The translations under genes and the position numbers were made by a program. Under the pieces are notes generated by a model. It worked only from the letters and a program-made list of their open reading frames with translations, had not been told where the DNA came from and made no database searches. Shown here piece by piece: positions 31,327 through 40,430 of a stretch of 64,000 nucleotides of DNA (position 1 is its first letter; each line of letters begins with the position of its first letter). This DNA is from Actinomucor elegans (taxonomy: Eukaryota > Mucoromycota > Mucoromycetes > Mucorales > Mucoraceae): contig JAMSLZ010000001.1 in the NCBI GenBank assembly GCA_026027325.1, forward strand, positions 1,178,001-1,242,000. The letters are read 5' to 3'.

Positions 31327-31663
31327 TGTCATGAACCAATCATTAGTCCACGTGCTTCCAAGACATCCATGCATCACGTCACGTTACCATGACTCATGTT
31401 TCTAGTTTCAGACGCGTAATCTGAAACCGTGAGATTGTTTCAGTCAGTGAAACAATCACCAATCAGACCCATGTTCCAAGTTGATTAAGTAATCCATGTT
31501 TCATCATTGAAAAGGTATAAATAAGATCTACATTTGTAGCCATCTTTACCTTTGTCAATTATCCTAGTCTTAACCCTAGTCATATTACTACTCAAATAAA
31601 CTTACCTTTACCACTTACACTTGTCGATATTCTGTCCACGCCTTGTATAGCCAGTACCTGACA
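31327..31663 (+). repeat. Gypsy-D 3' LTR
   Basis: 337-bp partner of 27054-27390, directly after the polypurine tract and followed by the TSD TGTAC. Confidence 0.95.
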
Positions 31664-31668
31664 TGTAC

Positions 31669-32003
31669 CTACATCGCATATTATATTCATCTCCTCAGAT
31701 AATATATCTACTGAAGAATATCAAAAGCTTAAAGAAGATCACTTTGAAATACAAGCAGTCATTGATCATTCTGGTTCACCTGGTAATTATTTATACAGAG
31801 TCAAATGGAAAGGATATCCAAACGATGAAGATGATACATGGGAACCTCCATCACACTTCGATTCAAAGAAACCAATTGAAATATATTGGGGACGTCGCAA
31901 TGCTGATCATAAGCAATCCTCTTCCAAGAAACATAAGGCTCCTATGACAGTCAATACACGTAAGATAGCTACTCGGAACAAACGCAGTAGAAACCAACAA
32001 TAG
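31669..32003 (+). pseudogene. Gypsy-A Pol, C-terminal chromodomain
   Basis: About 110 codons ending at TAG 32001-32003. The chromodomain reads FEIQAVIDHSG... YRVKWKGYPNDEDDTWEPPSHF, followed by a basic tail (KKHKAPM, TRNKRSRNQQ). It follows the integrase in frame after removal of Gypsy-D. This completes the RT to chromodomain order of Gypsy-A. Confidence 0.92.
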
Positions 32004-32232
32004 ATCATAGACTTTCTATACAGTCTTGTTTGTTATTCTTCTTTTCCTTCACTTTTATCCTACGGGTTTTTTACATAAGGTTTTTATCGAGGAATAACTA
32101 CGATCAGTTCATTACAAGGCGAAAGGACACGCACCGAAGTATGTAACTTCCTATTAACTTATGCACATTATGGACTACACCTAGTAACAATGCAAACACT
32201 CTTAGTATAAGCAACTGTCTAGAAGGGGGCAA
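32004..32232 (+). other. Gypsy-A 3' untranslated region with polypurine tract
   Basis: 229 bp without coding sequence, ending in AGAAGGGGGCAA directly before the 3' LTR. Confidence 0.8.
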
Positions 32233-32483
32233 TGTTGTAAACATGACTTGTTCAGTGTCCGTCACCAATCAGGTCAATGTTCGACAATGCTTATACTCAG
32301 CTTGTGCTTTGACAGCTTTGTAACGTCGGTTAAGAGATATATATGGAAATCAATGGGATGTATCCCAAAAGAACTCTCAGGTTTATTATTAAAACTCCGA
32401 AATCATTTTAATTTTTGTTTTATACAAAATTGAATTTTGTTTTATATTTAAAATATAACTTAAAAAGGTTTTTATAGAACTAT

Positions 32484-33365
32484 ATGTTTATAGAACCATA
32501 CAAATCTTTGAAAAAAATATTTGATGATGAGAAGGAAGCACTATTGTATTTAATTGAAAACAACTATGTTAACCATTATGAAAAGTGTTTAAAATGTAAC
32601 CATGATATTAAATTAAATATAAATAAAAAATTATATGTTTGCAGATTTTATAAATGTAGAAAAGCTATATCACCTTTAAAAGGTACAATATTTAATAAAT
32701 TAACATTATCATTAAATATACAATTACATATACTATATTATTTTCTTGGAAAAGTGCCATGTTCATTTACTGCATCAACATTAGGAATATCAAAGAATAC
32801 TGTGTCATCTTATAATAAATTATTTAGAAAACATTTAAAAAATAAGCAATTATTAAGTAATAGAAATATTAAAATTGGGGGTAGAAATAAAATTGTAGAA
32901 GTAGATGAAAGTAAAATAGCTAAAAGAAAATATAATAGAGGTCATAGAGTAGAAGGTGCATGGATTATTGGAGGTGTAGAAAGAAGTATGTTAAAAAATA
33001 AAATAAAAAACGAAAATAAAAAAACTTTTTTTGTCCCTATTAAAGAAAGAAATATTGATAATATAGATTTAATTATTAAAAAATATGTAAAAAAAGGAAC
33101 CACAATATATACAGATTTATGGAAAGGATACAATAATTTAAAGAATATAGGATATAAACATATGACTGTAAATCATTCCAAAAATTTTAAAGATCCAATA
33201 ACAGGTGTACATACTAATACTATTGAAGGTACTTGGAATGGATTAAAACAGAGTATAATACCCAGACATAGAAACAAAAAAGATATATTATTGTTTTTAA
33301 AAGAATATCAATGGAGGAAAAAAAATAGGGAATATAATTTATGGAAAAAGTTTTTGACAGATTAA
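32484..33365 (+). CDS. Merlin-2 transposase (ISXO2/IS1595-like DDE)
   Basis: 293 residues from ATG. Zinc ribbon (CLKCNHDI... VCRFYKCRKAISPL), then VEVDESKIAKRKY, YTDLWKGYNN and NTIEGTWNGLKQ supply D, D and E. Length matches Merlin-1 and no break is seen, so the gene may be functional. Most differences from Merlin-1 are conservative. Confidence 0.94.
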   Translation: MFIEPYKSLKKIFDDEKEALLYLIENNYVNHYEKCLKCNHDIKLNINKKLYVCRFYKCRKAISPLKGTIFNKLTLSLNIQLHILYYFLGKVPCSFTASTLGISKNTVSSYNKLFRKHLKNKQLLSNRNIKIGGRNKIVEVDESKIAKRKYNRGHRVEGAWIIGGVERSMLKNKIKNENKKTFFVPIKERNIDNIDLIIKKYVKKGTTIYTDLWKGYNNLKNIGYKHMTVNHSKNFKDPITGVHTNTIEGTWNGLKQSIIPRHRNKKDILLFLKEYQWRKKNREYNLWKKFLTD

Positions 33366-33905
33366 AGTTTATATATAACTTGATTAAATACAATTTGATT
33401 TTTTTATAAAAATGTAATATGACACGAAATATATTAAACTTAAAATGCATTTTGAAAGTTTATTTCAATTATTAATATGATCTGATCATGTTATTAAACT
33501 GATTTATTAAATATTATATAGTTATTTTATTATAAACCTAAAAAATTTGTATATAAGTATATTTGAATGATTATCTTTAATAAAATAATTCATTTCATAT
33601 TGTTCTAATAATTATTCTTATATTACATACATTGATTATAAATTTAATGAATCTTACATCGTTGAATATACTTTTCAAGAAAAGATTTATTAATCAATAA
33701 TATATATAACTTTTATTTTAATTATTTTCAATAATTATATTATAGATTCCTTTTTTTAATATACATATTATTATAATATAGATTTATTTTCTAGTAAAAT
33801 TAACTTTTCTAATATGTTCTCGGCGTTACTTAATAGTATGAATTGGATTAGATATAATGTCAACATAAAAAATTTAAAAATTGAAAACAATTATATAGAA
33901 AAATA

Positions 33906-34202
33906 ATGAACATATTAGATTTAATAGCCGATGATAACTTTAAATATAATATTAAAAGAAGTATGATTGTAAAAAAAATAAAAAAATATGATTTAAGTGA
34001 ATTTAAAATTAAACAAAAAGATGGGTGTTTTGAAATTTATATTAAAAAAAATGGATCAAATAAAAAAATAAAAAAAGTTTATGAATTTAAAACATATAAC
34101 AAAAGTAAAAAAAGCAAAAGAGTATATGAAAACAATGAGGAAGATATATTTAATAATGTTAATAACAATATTGTACCTGTTCTTAAAAAAATAAAATTAT
34201 AA
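33906..34202 (+). CDS. Merlin-2 accessory protein, 98 aa
   Basis: Homologue of the Merlin-1 98-aa protein, of equal length and in the same position, but with many substitutions (for example I for M and F for Y). The core KYNIKRS, KIKQKDGC, KKNGSNK and KVYEFKTYNK is kept; the C-terminal third differs more. Unknown function. Its survival in a diverged family is the main evidence that this reading frame is a real gene. Confidence 0.8.
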   Translation: MNILDLIADDNFKYNIKRSMIVKKIKKYDLSEFKIKQKDGCFEIYIKKNGSNKKIKKVYEFKTYNKSKKSKRVYENNEEDIFNNVNNNIVPVLKKIKL

Positions 34203-34774
34203 ATTTATAAAATAAAATAATCTTAAAACAATATATTCTATTATCACGTGATGTGAGAGCTCGTTTGATAATCATCCAATCAATGCTTAGTGCAACTAAC
34301 CTTCATAAACTATCTATCACCGAATATAAAGTCGTACTAGAATGGATTACTCTAAATCCTTGTTAACTCCATGAGCGCAGTCTTGTTGACTAACTCAATC
34401 GTCTATAATATCAAGTTAAATCCGAACTTCAATTTTGTATAAATAGCTCATCATTTTAATGCTTTAATAAATCAATTCGTTTTTATCAGTCTGGTTATTT
34501 TTACAGTCTTTATTATATTCGATATAACAATTACTTCATAAACTGATCGGTTTTTTAGATTCTTCGTCAATCTTGGCTTAATATATCATCTGATTTGCAT
34601 TAATATGCTCAATATATTCCATATGGTGATTCCGTCTTCTAATGCTTGCTAGATTTTGTATGTATCGAAACTTTCTTCTTCAACTATGTTCTTATATATT
34701 CTTCTATTTAACTGTTAGATCGGTTTGATTGAGTTGCTATTTGCAGCTGTTACGTTGTGAATTATCAGACTGCT

Positions 34775-35080
34775 ATGCTAACTCAAATTATTTTGGTCAT
34801 AATCTTTATGGTATGTATGAATTCCGTTCACGTTTAATTAACCTGTGCTGATTTCTTTCATTTACCACTCATTTTTAGGCCGTTTTGATACTTGAACATA
34901 TGGTAAGCACTTAATCTTCTATCCGCTCAAAAGCTTGTTTTACTTACATCCATTTTCATTTGTTTTAGTACTATTCTGCTGAATGCCCCTCCGCAACAAT
35001 ACTTGGTATGTTTAACTTCTGACTGGAATTATAAACACGTTATTCACCTCTCTTTTTGATGTTTAGATTTTGCTAATTAA
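34775..35080 (+). CDS. Candidate small spliced gene (36 aa), hydrophobic N-terminus
   Basis: Four possible exons (34775-34810, 34879-34902, 34969-35005, 35067-35080) are separated by introns of 68, 66 and 61 nt. Donors are GTATGT, GTAAGC and GTATGT; acceptors are TTTTTAG, TTTTAG and GTTTAG. Splicing gives an open frame MLTQIILVIIFMAVLILEHM... ending ATILDFAN and a TAA. A further GTATGT...GTTAG pair at 34658-34718 (61 nt) could be a leader intron. The hydrophobic start could be a signal peptide or membrane anchor. The regular intron sizes are the argument; the protein is very short and the call could be wrong. Confidence 0.35.
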
Positions 35081-35380
35081 ATTATCCTCTTGGTTGAAGT
35101 GGCTTTTCTTTTGGATCGTTTCTTAATATAATGCCTTTTCGGTTGTGCTTACTTTACTCTGATTGCTTCTCTAAAAAATGGCGCGTTTTACTACGACAAT
35201 ACTGGTTTGCTGAAGTTAGTTATTTATGGCTATTATATCTGGTACTCTTTCTGGTGGATTATTATTTAGCAATGAATATACAATATTTTTATTCAATAAA
35301 ATGTGTATAAACCAAAATTATAGTAAAAGATGTAAAATGTGTATAATTATAAAATATCAATTATTATTGGTTCAATTTAA

Positions 35381-35676
35381 TGTAAAAGGACCGTAATATA
35401 TGTAAAAAGACGGTAAAAGGAGGACTGTTTTACGGTCATTCTCATGGAAATAGTTGAACTTTTACGGCCTTTTACCAATGGAACAGACAAACTTTTACCA
35501 TACTTTTACCAACAGTACTAGTTGAACTTGTCCGGCCGTAAAAGGATGGTAACAGGCGAACACATACCGCGGTAATAGTTGAACTGTTACGGCCGGAATA
35601 TTTTGGTAAAAGTACGGTAATATTACATAATAATACCAATATATTACGGCCGTAAAAGTAGGTATTAGTTGCAGTG
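35381..35676. repeat. CACTA-like element end rich in TTTTACGG/CCGTAAAA motifs
   Basis: The stretch is packed with direct and inverted copies of a TTTACGGCC/GGCCGTAAA word and ends ...TTAGTTGCAGTG at 35676, followed by TTC. The inverted tip CACTGCAAC resembles the tip of the element at 53921-56383, which also has TTC flanks. No matching left tip was found, so only one end is supported. 35081-35380 shows nothing recognisable. Confidence 0.4.
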
Positions 35677-35679
35677 TTC

Positions 35680-35815
35680 TTCAACCCTTAAAACTGGTAT
35701 ATTTAAGAGGGGTTCAAAATATTTTTATTCTTTTTGATTCGCTGTAGGATTAGTACCCTGAATGAAGAGCTATACATAACGCAATTTGATACCACTTAGT
35801 TAATGAAAAAATATA
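35680..35815. repeat. Repeat shared in inverted orientation with 55975-56103
   Basis: About 135 bp, from ACCCTTAAAACTGG to the A/T run before 35818, matches the reverse complement of a stretch inside the CACTA-like element (55975-56103) with few differences. Non-coding. Confidence 0.7.
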
Positions 35816-35817
35816 TA

Positions 35818-35964
35818 TGTTGTAAACGCTCATGATTATATCAGTAAAGAAGAGGTTGTATAGGCTTTAGTAGCCATATGCCCACCTTTATGAATAGCTT
35901 GAAGATGTAACTCATTATTACCCGAATCCAGAATATGAACAACTGTGTAATTATTACGCTTTAT
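35818..35964. repeat. LTR family X, truncated
   Basis: TGTTGTAAACGCTC...ATTACGCTTTAT, the first 147 bp of the inverted family X LTR at 58387-59178. It is cut by the Gypsy-A-type LTR that begins at 35965. Confidence 0.85.
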
Positions 35965-36075
35965 TGTTGTAAACATGACTTGTTCAGTGTCCGTCACCAA
36001 TCAGGTTAATGTTCGACAATGCTTATACTCAGCTTGTGCTTTGACAGCTTTGTAACGTCGGTTAAGAGATATATA

Positions 36076-37735
36076 CTGTATGCGAAAAAAGGGTTTCAAT
36101 GTTTTATAAATTAATCTTTTTCTCTTCATATAGCTGTCTAAAATAAAACTATGCAGTTGATGTTAGTATCAATAGAGAGCTAAAACTTTGGTCTTTTTTT
36201 CTATAGTTTTTTCTTCATTCTGAACTGTATTTAAAACTAGGGAGTTAAGGAGAAGTTGAGAATTTTTGATTTTTTGATTTTTCAAAATATGTCGTTACTT
36301 AACATCGCATAAAATTATTTTAAATTGAGCTATCGAAGAAATTTAAAACATGGTCCAAAACAATGGGACATTCTTTATGAGTAGGAAAATTAAAATAAAG
36401 AATAAAAGAAGCTGGCTCGTCCTGTCCAAATTGAATATTTTCACCACTTTTTTTTTATAAAAAAATTAACATCATGGTTCGTTCTATTACTAAAGATAAG
36501 CAAGACACTCTCAAGTCACTGTTGTCAAGAAACACTCCTTACTCAAGAATTCAGAAACAACTACCAGACATTTCTCTAGCCACTATTAGTAGATATAAAA
36601 CAAAGTTTTTTCCTACTACCAAGCCTACTAGCACTGGAAGGCCATGTTCAGTAAGCAATACAACAAAGAAATACATTCAAAATAAAATGAAAACCGGTCA
36701 ATTCAAATCACCACAAGATATAAAGGCTTATCTTATTTCAGTTGGAATTAATATGACAATGAGGAGCATTCAGTTAATGCTTCATTCTATGGGCTTCAAA
36801 GCAAAAAGAAAGCAGAAGTCTAATTTCATCTCCGAAAGCAACAGAAAAAAGCGACTTGTGTGGGCTAAACAGCATAGGATGTTAACCAAGGGCGACTGGC
36901 GTAAGTGGATATTTTCAGACGAAACAAGGGTGAACATATGGGGTTCAGACGGTATTAAGTACTATTGGTCTCAGCCAAATGATGTTGTTCGCCCTCACTA
37001 TTTAGATCTCCAAATTCAGTAGGAAGGGGGTAGTGTCATGTTTTGGACTTGTATAACAGCGAAAGGCCCTGGTTATGGTACTACAATCATTGAAGGCTCG
37101 ATAAATTCATCTTTGTACGTTGAAATACTTCAGTCATCACTTAAAGATACCTTAGACTATTATGAGTTGGATTCAAAACATGTTCGTTTTCAACGAGACA
37201 AGGCCACTCCTCATAGATCAACTATTGCTAAAAAGTTGTTTCCCAAAAACAAGTTCAATGTGGACCAAATTTATAACTGGCCACCACAAAGCCCGGATTT
37301 GAACCCAATTGAACATATGTGGCACCAATTGAAAAACCGTTTGGGACAGTACCCAACTAAACCTCATACTGTAGAAGAACTAGAAAAGAGGATCAATATA
37401 GAGTGGTATAAATTTACTAAGGAGGACTGCCTGAAATAGATTGATAGCATGCCTGGTAGAATTGAAGCTGTTATAAAAAGTAAAGGTCAACAAGAACAAA
37501 TTATTAATTTTTTTCCGTAATTTTTAGCAAGCTTAATTTTTTACTTTTTAACTTTACACTTATATAAGTACTAATAAACTTTTGTTTGTTAAGAACAAAA
37601 CATATATCATCTGAAAGCCCTTCATTTCTTCTACAACTTTCTCTAAGTAACATGTTTGTTTTATAGAGTTATAAGCTGCTTATATGATGAAATATTCAAA
37701 ATTGGAAAACATTGAAACCCTTTTTTCGCATACAG
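36076..37735 (+). mobile_element. Tc1-2a, Tc1/mariner transposon
   Basis: 1660 bp with TA at 36074-36075 and 37736-37737. Inverted repeats of about 30 bp begin CTGTATGCGAAAAAAGGG and read the same at the inverted right end. It sits in an LTR of the Gypsy-A family. The transposase gene has two stops. Confidence 0.94.
36474..37520 (+). pseudogene. Tc1-2a transposase with two in-frame TAG codons
   Basis: A 348-codon frame from ATG to TAA 37518-37520, interrupted by TAG at 37020-37022 and TAG at 37437-37439 without frameshift. The N-terminal helix-turn-helix region is followed by D in IFSDETRVNIW, D in RFQRDKATPHRS and E in DLNPIEHMW. The first TAG, just before EGGSVMFWTC, is also present in Tc1-2b. 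The element is probably dead, unless TAG is read through. Confidence 0.9.
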
Positions 37736-37992
37736 TATATGGAAATCAATGCTTAGTGCAACTAACCTTCATAAACTATCTATCACCGAATATAAAGTCG
37801 TACTAGAATGGATTACTCTAAATCCTTGTTAACTCCATGAGCGCAGTCTTTGACTAACTCAATCGTCTATAATATCAAGTTAAATCCGAACTTCAATTTT
37901 GTATAAATAGCTCATCATTTTAATGCTTTAATAAATCAATTCGTTTTATCAGTCTGGTTATTTTTACAGTCTTTATTATATTCGATATAACA

Positions 37993-38670
37993 TTCTTTAT
38001 ATACATTTCATCAGAGCTTAATAGTGTAGCATTCAATCTATCAGCACGCATGGCCGTACAACGGAGTCCAATCCCAGTGCGGTAAAATTAAAATATAAAA
38101 GCAGGTAGTAAGTCGATTATAACTTGGTTATAGTTTATTCAACTTAAATGTGATTAATCATTTCTAACTAGTTTTTCTAGCTTGTATTTATACTCGTTGA
38201 ATTGTGACTGAAGGTTATTTACTTGTGTTCATATAAAAAGTATAAGAAGGACGTATCTCTGTTTAAGGACTGTATCGCTGTATAAGGTAATCAATGATAC
38301 TTTAGTATGTATGTGCTACAGCTAGGGCGCACAGGCCTCTAGTCTGTCTGTACTTCAATTATGTGGCTATTTCACCACACCCAGCAGCCACTAATAAGCC
38401 TTTCAACCACGCATTGTTGTAATTGTATAACCCACGCGTTATTCGATATTCAGGTCTTATCTTGAGATACACTCGATACTACTCGATAGTATGATGCCGC
38501 GTGTTTCTTGTAAGGATTATTGGCTAATAGTTCTAAGGATGACACATCGCTTGTATTTATGCAGGCCTCGTTAATCTGATTGGGTTATCAGATAGAGTCC
38601 GTGTATGACATAAATGAACAGTTGATTCCTTACTATTATGTCGATGCAAGATAGTAGGTGGAATACAACA
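37993..38670. repeat. LTR family Y, truncated and split by a solo LTR
   Basis: Inverted relative to 56697-57199 and ending ...GGTGGAATACAACA at 38670. Its other end is cut at 37993 by the Gypsy-A-type LTR. A family T solo LTR interrupts it at 38078-38379. It truncates LINE-M ORF1. Confidence 0.88.
38078..38379. repeat. Solo LTR, family T (302 bp)
   Basis: Second 302-bp copy, almost identical to 26247-26548, with its own 5-bp TSD CCCAG (38073-38077 and 38380-38384). Confidence 0.93.
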
Positions 38671-40092
38671 GAGACGCAGTTTCCTTGTCATGATGAAGGA
38701 GATAGCTTAGGTAGCACAAGCGCTGTTTCCTTGCTAACCTCTTTTCATCAGAGGGTGGACTTGAGGAGGAGCTGGTGGGACCAGGAGGAGAAGAAGCAGA
38801 GCGGGCAGCGAGTTCTTCAGCCAAAATGGAATCGAATTGCTTTTGGTTTATTCGCTCTTTTTCAAGAAACGAACGAGCAACAGAGACACGAAGAGGACGA
38901 CGGACAAACGAGACAGCACGGAGACAACGAAGGTTTTCAACCTCGCGAGCCTTTTGGACTCGCAAGTCACCAGAAAGAGAAGCAAACTTGGGATCCTTGA
39001 GGTTGGCAGGGTCGTAAGGATCAAAATCCAGGCAAGGGGAACCACCACGGCCATTGGCATGCATAGCTGTAGTAAATTCAAGTGTATAGTCGTTATGCAA
39101 CAGGAACGAAACAACACGACTTGTAGGATATTGTATATCCAGAATGCGAGAGTTGTTCAAGCCAATGGCCTGAAGGGACTGACGCAGTTCTTTCAACGGA
39201 CGGCGAACAGAGGTAGAGTAGTACACAAACTGATATCCTGGAGGGATACCAGTGTTAGGGCCAAAGAGGCGAGCAATTGTGGCGGCAGCACGGCGAGGTG
39301 GTGGAAGCAAAGTCTTCTTTTTTGGTTTCTTGCTGCACACATTGGTGGCAGCAACAGAAGCATAGCTAGCTGTTGACTTACCAACAACAGCAGCACCAGA
39401 AGAAGGAAGAGGAAGAGTAACAGCCTTGGCGGTGATTTTAGCCTTTTTAGGGGCCAAAAGAGAGGCAACTTGAGCTTCGAGAGCTCGGCGAGCAGATTCA
39501 GATTCTGCAAGAGCCTTTTGCAGTCGAAAGATTTCGCTATAAGCGTCTTCAAGTCGACTCAAACGCTGATTGACCTCTTGCATGAATGGTTGTAATGCGG
39601 ATTGATCAACAATACCGGTCATTTTGGTGGTAGTGGGAGCAGTAGCTGGTGAAAAATCCAAACTGAAGGCTGGTGGTGTCTGTAGTTTGGTTGGCTTGAG
39701 GTGTGAGTAGCTGGTCGACGTTTTTTTAAGTGAAAATAAATCGGCTTGAAAAAGAGGTGGTGAAAGCGATGAAAACTGCCTTTTAACACCCAATGAAAAA
39801 AATTCAGCGTGCTTTTGGGGCGGAGAGGAAGGTTCTGACAAAGTTTGAACTTGATCGGAAGAGATGATGTTGCGATCTTGCTTCGTAATGTTTTCACAAT
39901 GGAGAGATGGCGAAATCGGACAAATGTGTTCAGAATTTGACGAGATTTTGTCAGATGAAGGAGATGAAGACACAGAAATGTTGGCCAGTACTGTTTTGAT
40001 AGATTGGTTATTAGTTTTGCTGAGGTTAGTCGTGTTTAAACTGCTTAAAAAAATTTTTCACTACAACAAGTGTAGAAAAATTTGGTTAGCGG
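38671..40092 (-). pseudogene. LINE-M ORF1 fragment, tRNA-targeting LINE
   Basis: The open frame enters from the LTR at 38670 and runs to about 40050; the best early start is a GTG at 39973 or the ATG of MTGIVDQSAL (complement near 39620). A coiled coil (QEVNQRLSRLEDAYSEIFRLQ) is followed by a region resembling LINE-N ORF1 (DFDPYDPANLKDPKFASLS against DFDPLNPAHLADPKYASLS) and a Ser/Pro tail. Its 5' end lies at about 40092 against a tRNA-Ala 5' flank, the same junction as LINE-N. Everything downstream of ORF1 is missing. Confidence 0.8.
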
Positions 40093-40101
40093 AAGAAGAG
40101 T

Positions 40102-40115
40102 GGGGATGTAGCTCA
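40102..40115 (+). pseudogene. tRNA-Ala 5' fragment (14 nt) at the LINE-N 3' junction
   Basis: GGGGATGTAGCTCA, the first 14 nt of the tRNA-Ala gene at 47478, with its nine upstream bases. Positions 40093-40115 repeat exactly at 47469-47491. They form the 23-bp TSD of LINE-N, which inserted after tRNA position 14, inside the A box. Confidence 0.88.
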
Positions 40116-40430
40116 GTTTAAAGATTATATTTTATTAATAAGTAGTTATATGGGCAAACTCTATAGAGCATCTAGCCTAACTATATGAAAAAGTGTTTAA
40201 TATAAACATAGAAAAAAGTATAAAAAACCCTGAGAACCACAAGGGAGAAAAAGGTTAAAGACAAGAGCGAGAACCAGTAGACTATTGCAGCTCTGAGTGA
40301 TCCAAAAGGCAAGCCAACAGCTGGGAACTTTGATAATCACTTACCACCGTGGCTGCGCAGTTGAAAGACAAACAGGCTGGTTCATCAATAGAACAGAGAG
40401 AAAGAGAGGCTCAATAAACCAAGGAGAGGT

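Larger units (their letters stand above)
27054..31663 (+). mobile_element. Gypsy-D, LTR retrotransposon with integrase core deleted
   Basis: 4610 bp with two 337-bp LTRs (27054-27390, 31327-31663) and 5-bp TSD TGTAC (27049-27053 and 31664-31668). A purine tract (AAGAAGGGAGATCA) precedes the right LTR. Its single frame lacks the integrase catalytic core. A related element with that core, Gypsy-E, begins at 59505. Gypsy-D is probably a non-autonomous derivative that was mobilised in trans. Confidence 0.95.
32356..34277 (+). mobile_element. Merlin-2 DNA transposon
   Basis: 1922 bp, 8-bp TSD AATCAATG at 32348-32355 and 34278-34285, inserted in the Gypsy-A LTR. Ends GGATGTATCCCAAAAG and GGATGATTATCAAACG (the latter inverted) are close to those of Merlin-1. 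It has the same two-gene layout as Merlin-1, but its proteins are clearly diverged. The stretch 33366-33905 between the genes is AT-rich and non-coding. Confidence 0.93.
1..34529 (+). mobile_element. Gypsy-A, outer Ty3/gypsy retrotransposon, 5' end outside the window
   Basis: This is the host element for most of the left half. Its coding pieces lie at 4-277, 6449-7131, 7519-8199, 16675-17065, 19462-19484, 26089-26246, 26554-27053 and 31669-32003. In order they give reverse transcriptase, RNase H, zinc finger, integrase and chromodomain. Each break is flanked by a TSD of the inserted element. Removing one TSD copy restores the same reading frame at every junction. The 3' LTR begins at 32233 after a purine tract (AGAAGGGGGCAA). 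The 5' LTR, Gag and protease are not in the window. Order and joins are seen directly; the single-element interpretation follows from the continuous frame. Confidence 0.93.
32233..34529 (+). repeat. Gypsy-A 3' LTR, split by Merlin-2
   Basis: TGTTGTAAACATG... to ...CGATATAACA; 367 bp once Merlin-2 and one 8-bp TSD are removed. Other copies of this LTR, whole or partial, lie at 35965-37992, 50504-50818 (inverted), 52778-53009 and 57273-57636. TTGTATAAATAGC near its end is a plausible TATA element. Confidence 0.93.
35965..37992 (+). repeat. Gypsy-A-type LTR split by Tc1-2a
   Basis: TGTTGTAAACATG... at 35965-36075 continues at 37738-37992 (...GATATAACA). The flanks do not show a matching 5-bp TSD and both neighbours are truncated LTRs, which suggests recombination between LTRs. 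Confidence 0.88.

Noticed and set aside
38680..39376. Plus-strand open frames opposite LINE-M ORF1 and similar frames opposite LINE-N ORF2
   Set aside because: They are rich in Arg/Lys/Thr without family motifs and mirror the codon bias of the real minus-strand genes.
40102..40115. A second tRNA-Ala gene at 40102
   Set aside because: Only the first 14 nt match; the sequence then enters the LINE-N 3' end, so it is a TSD stub.
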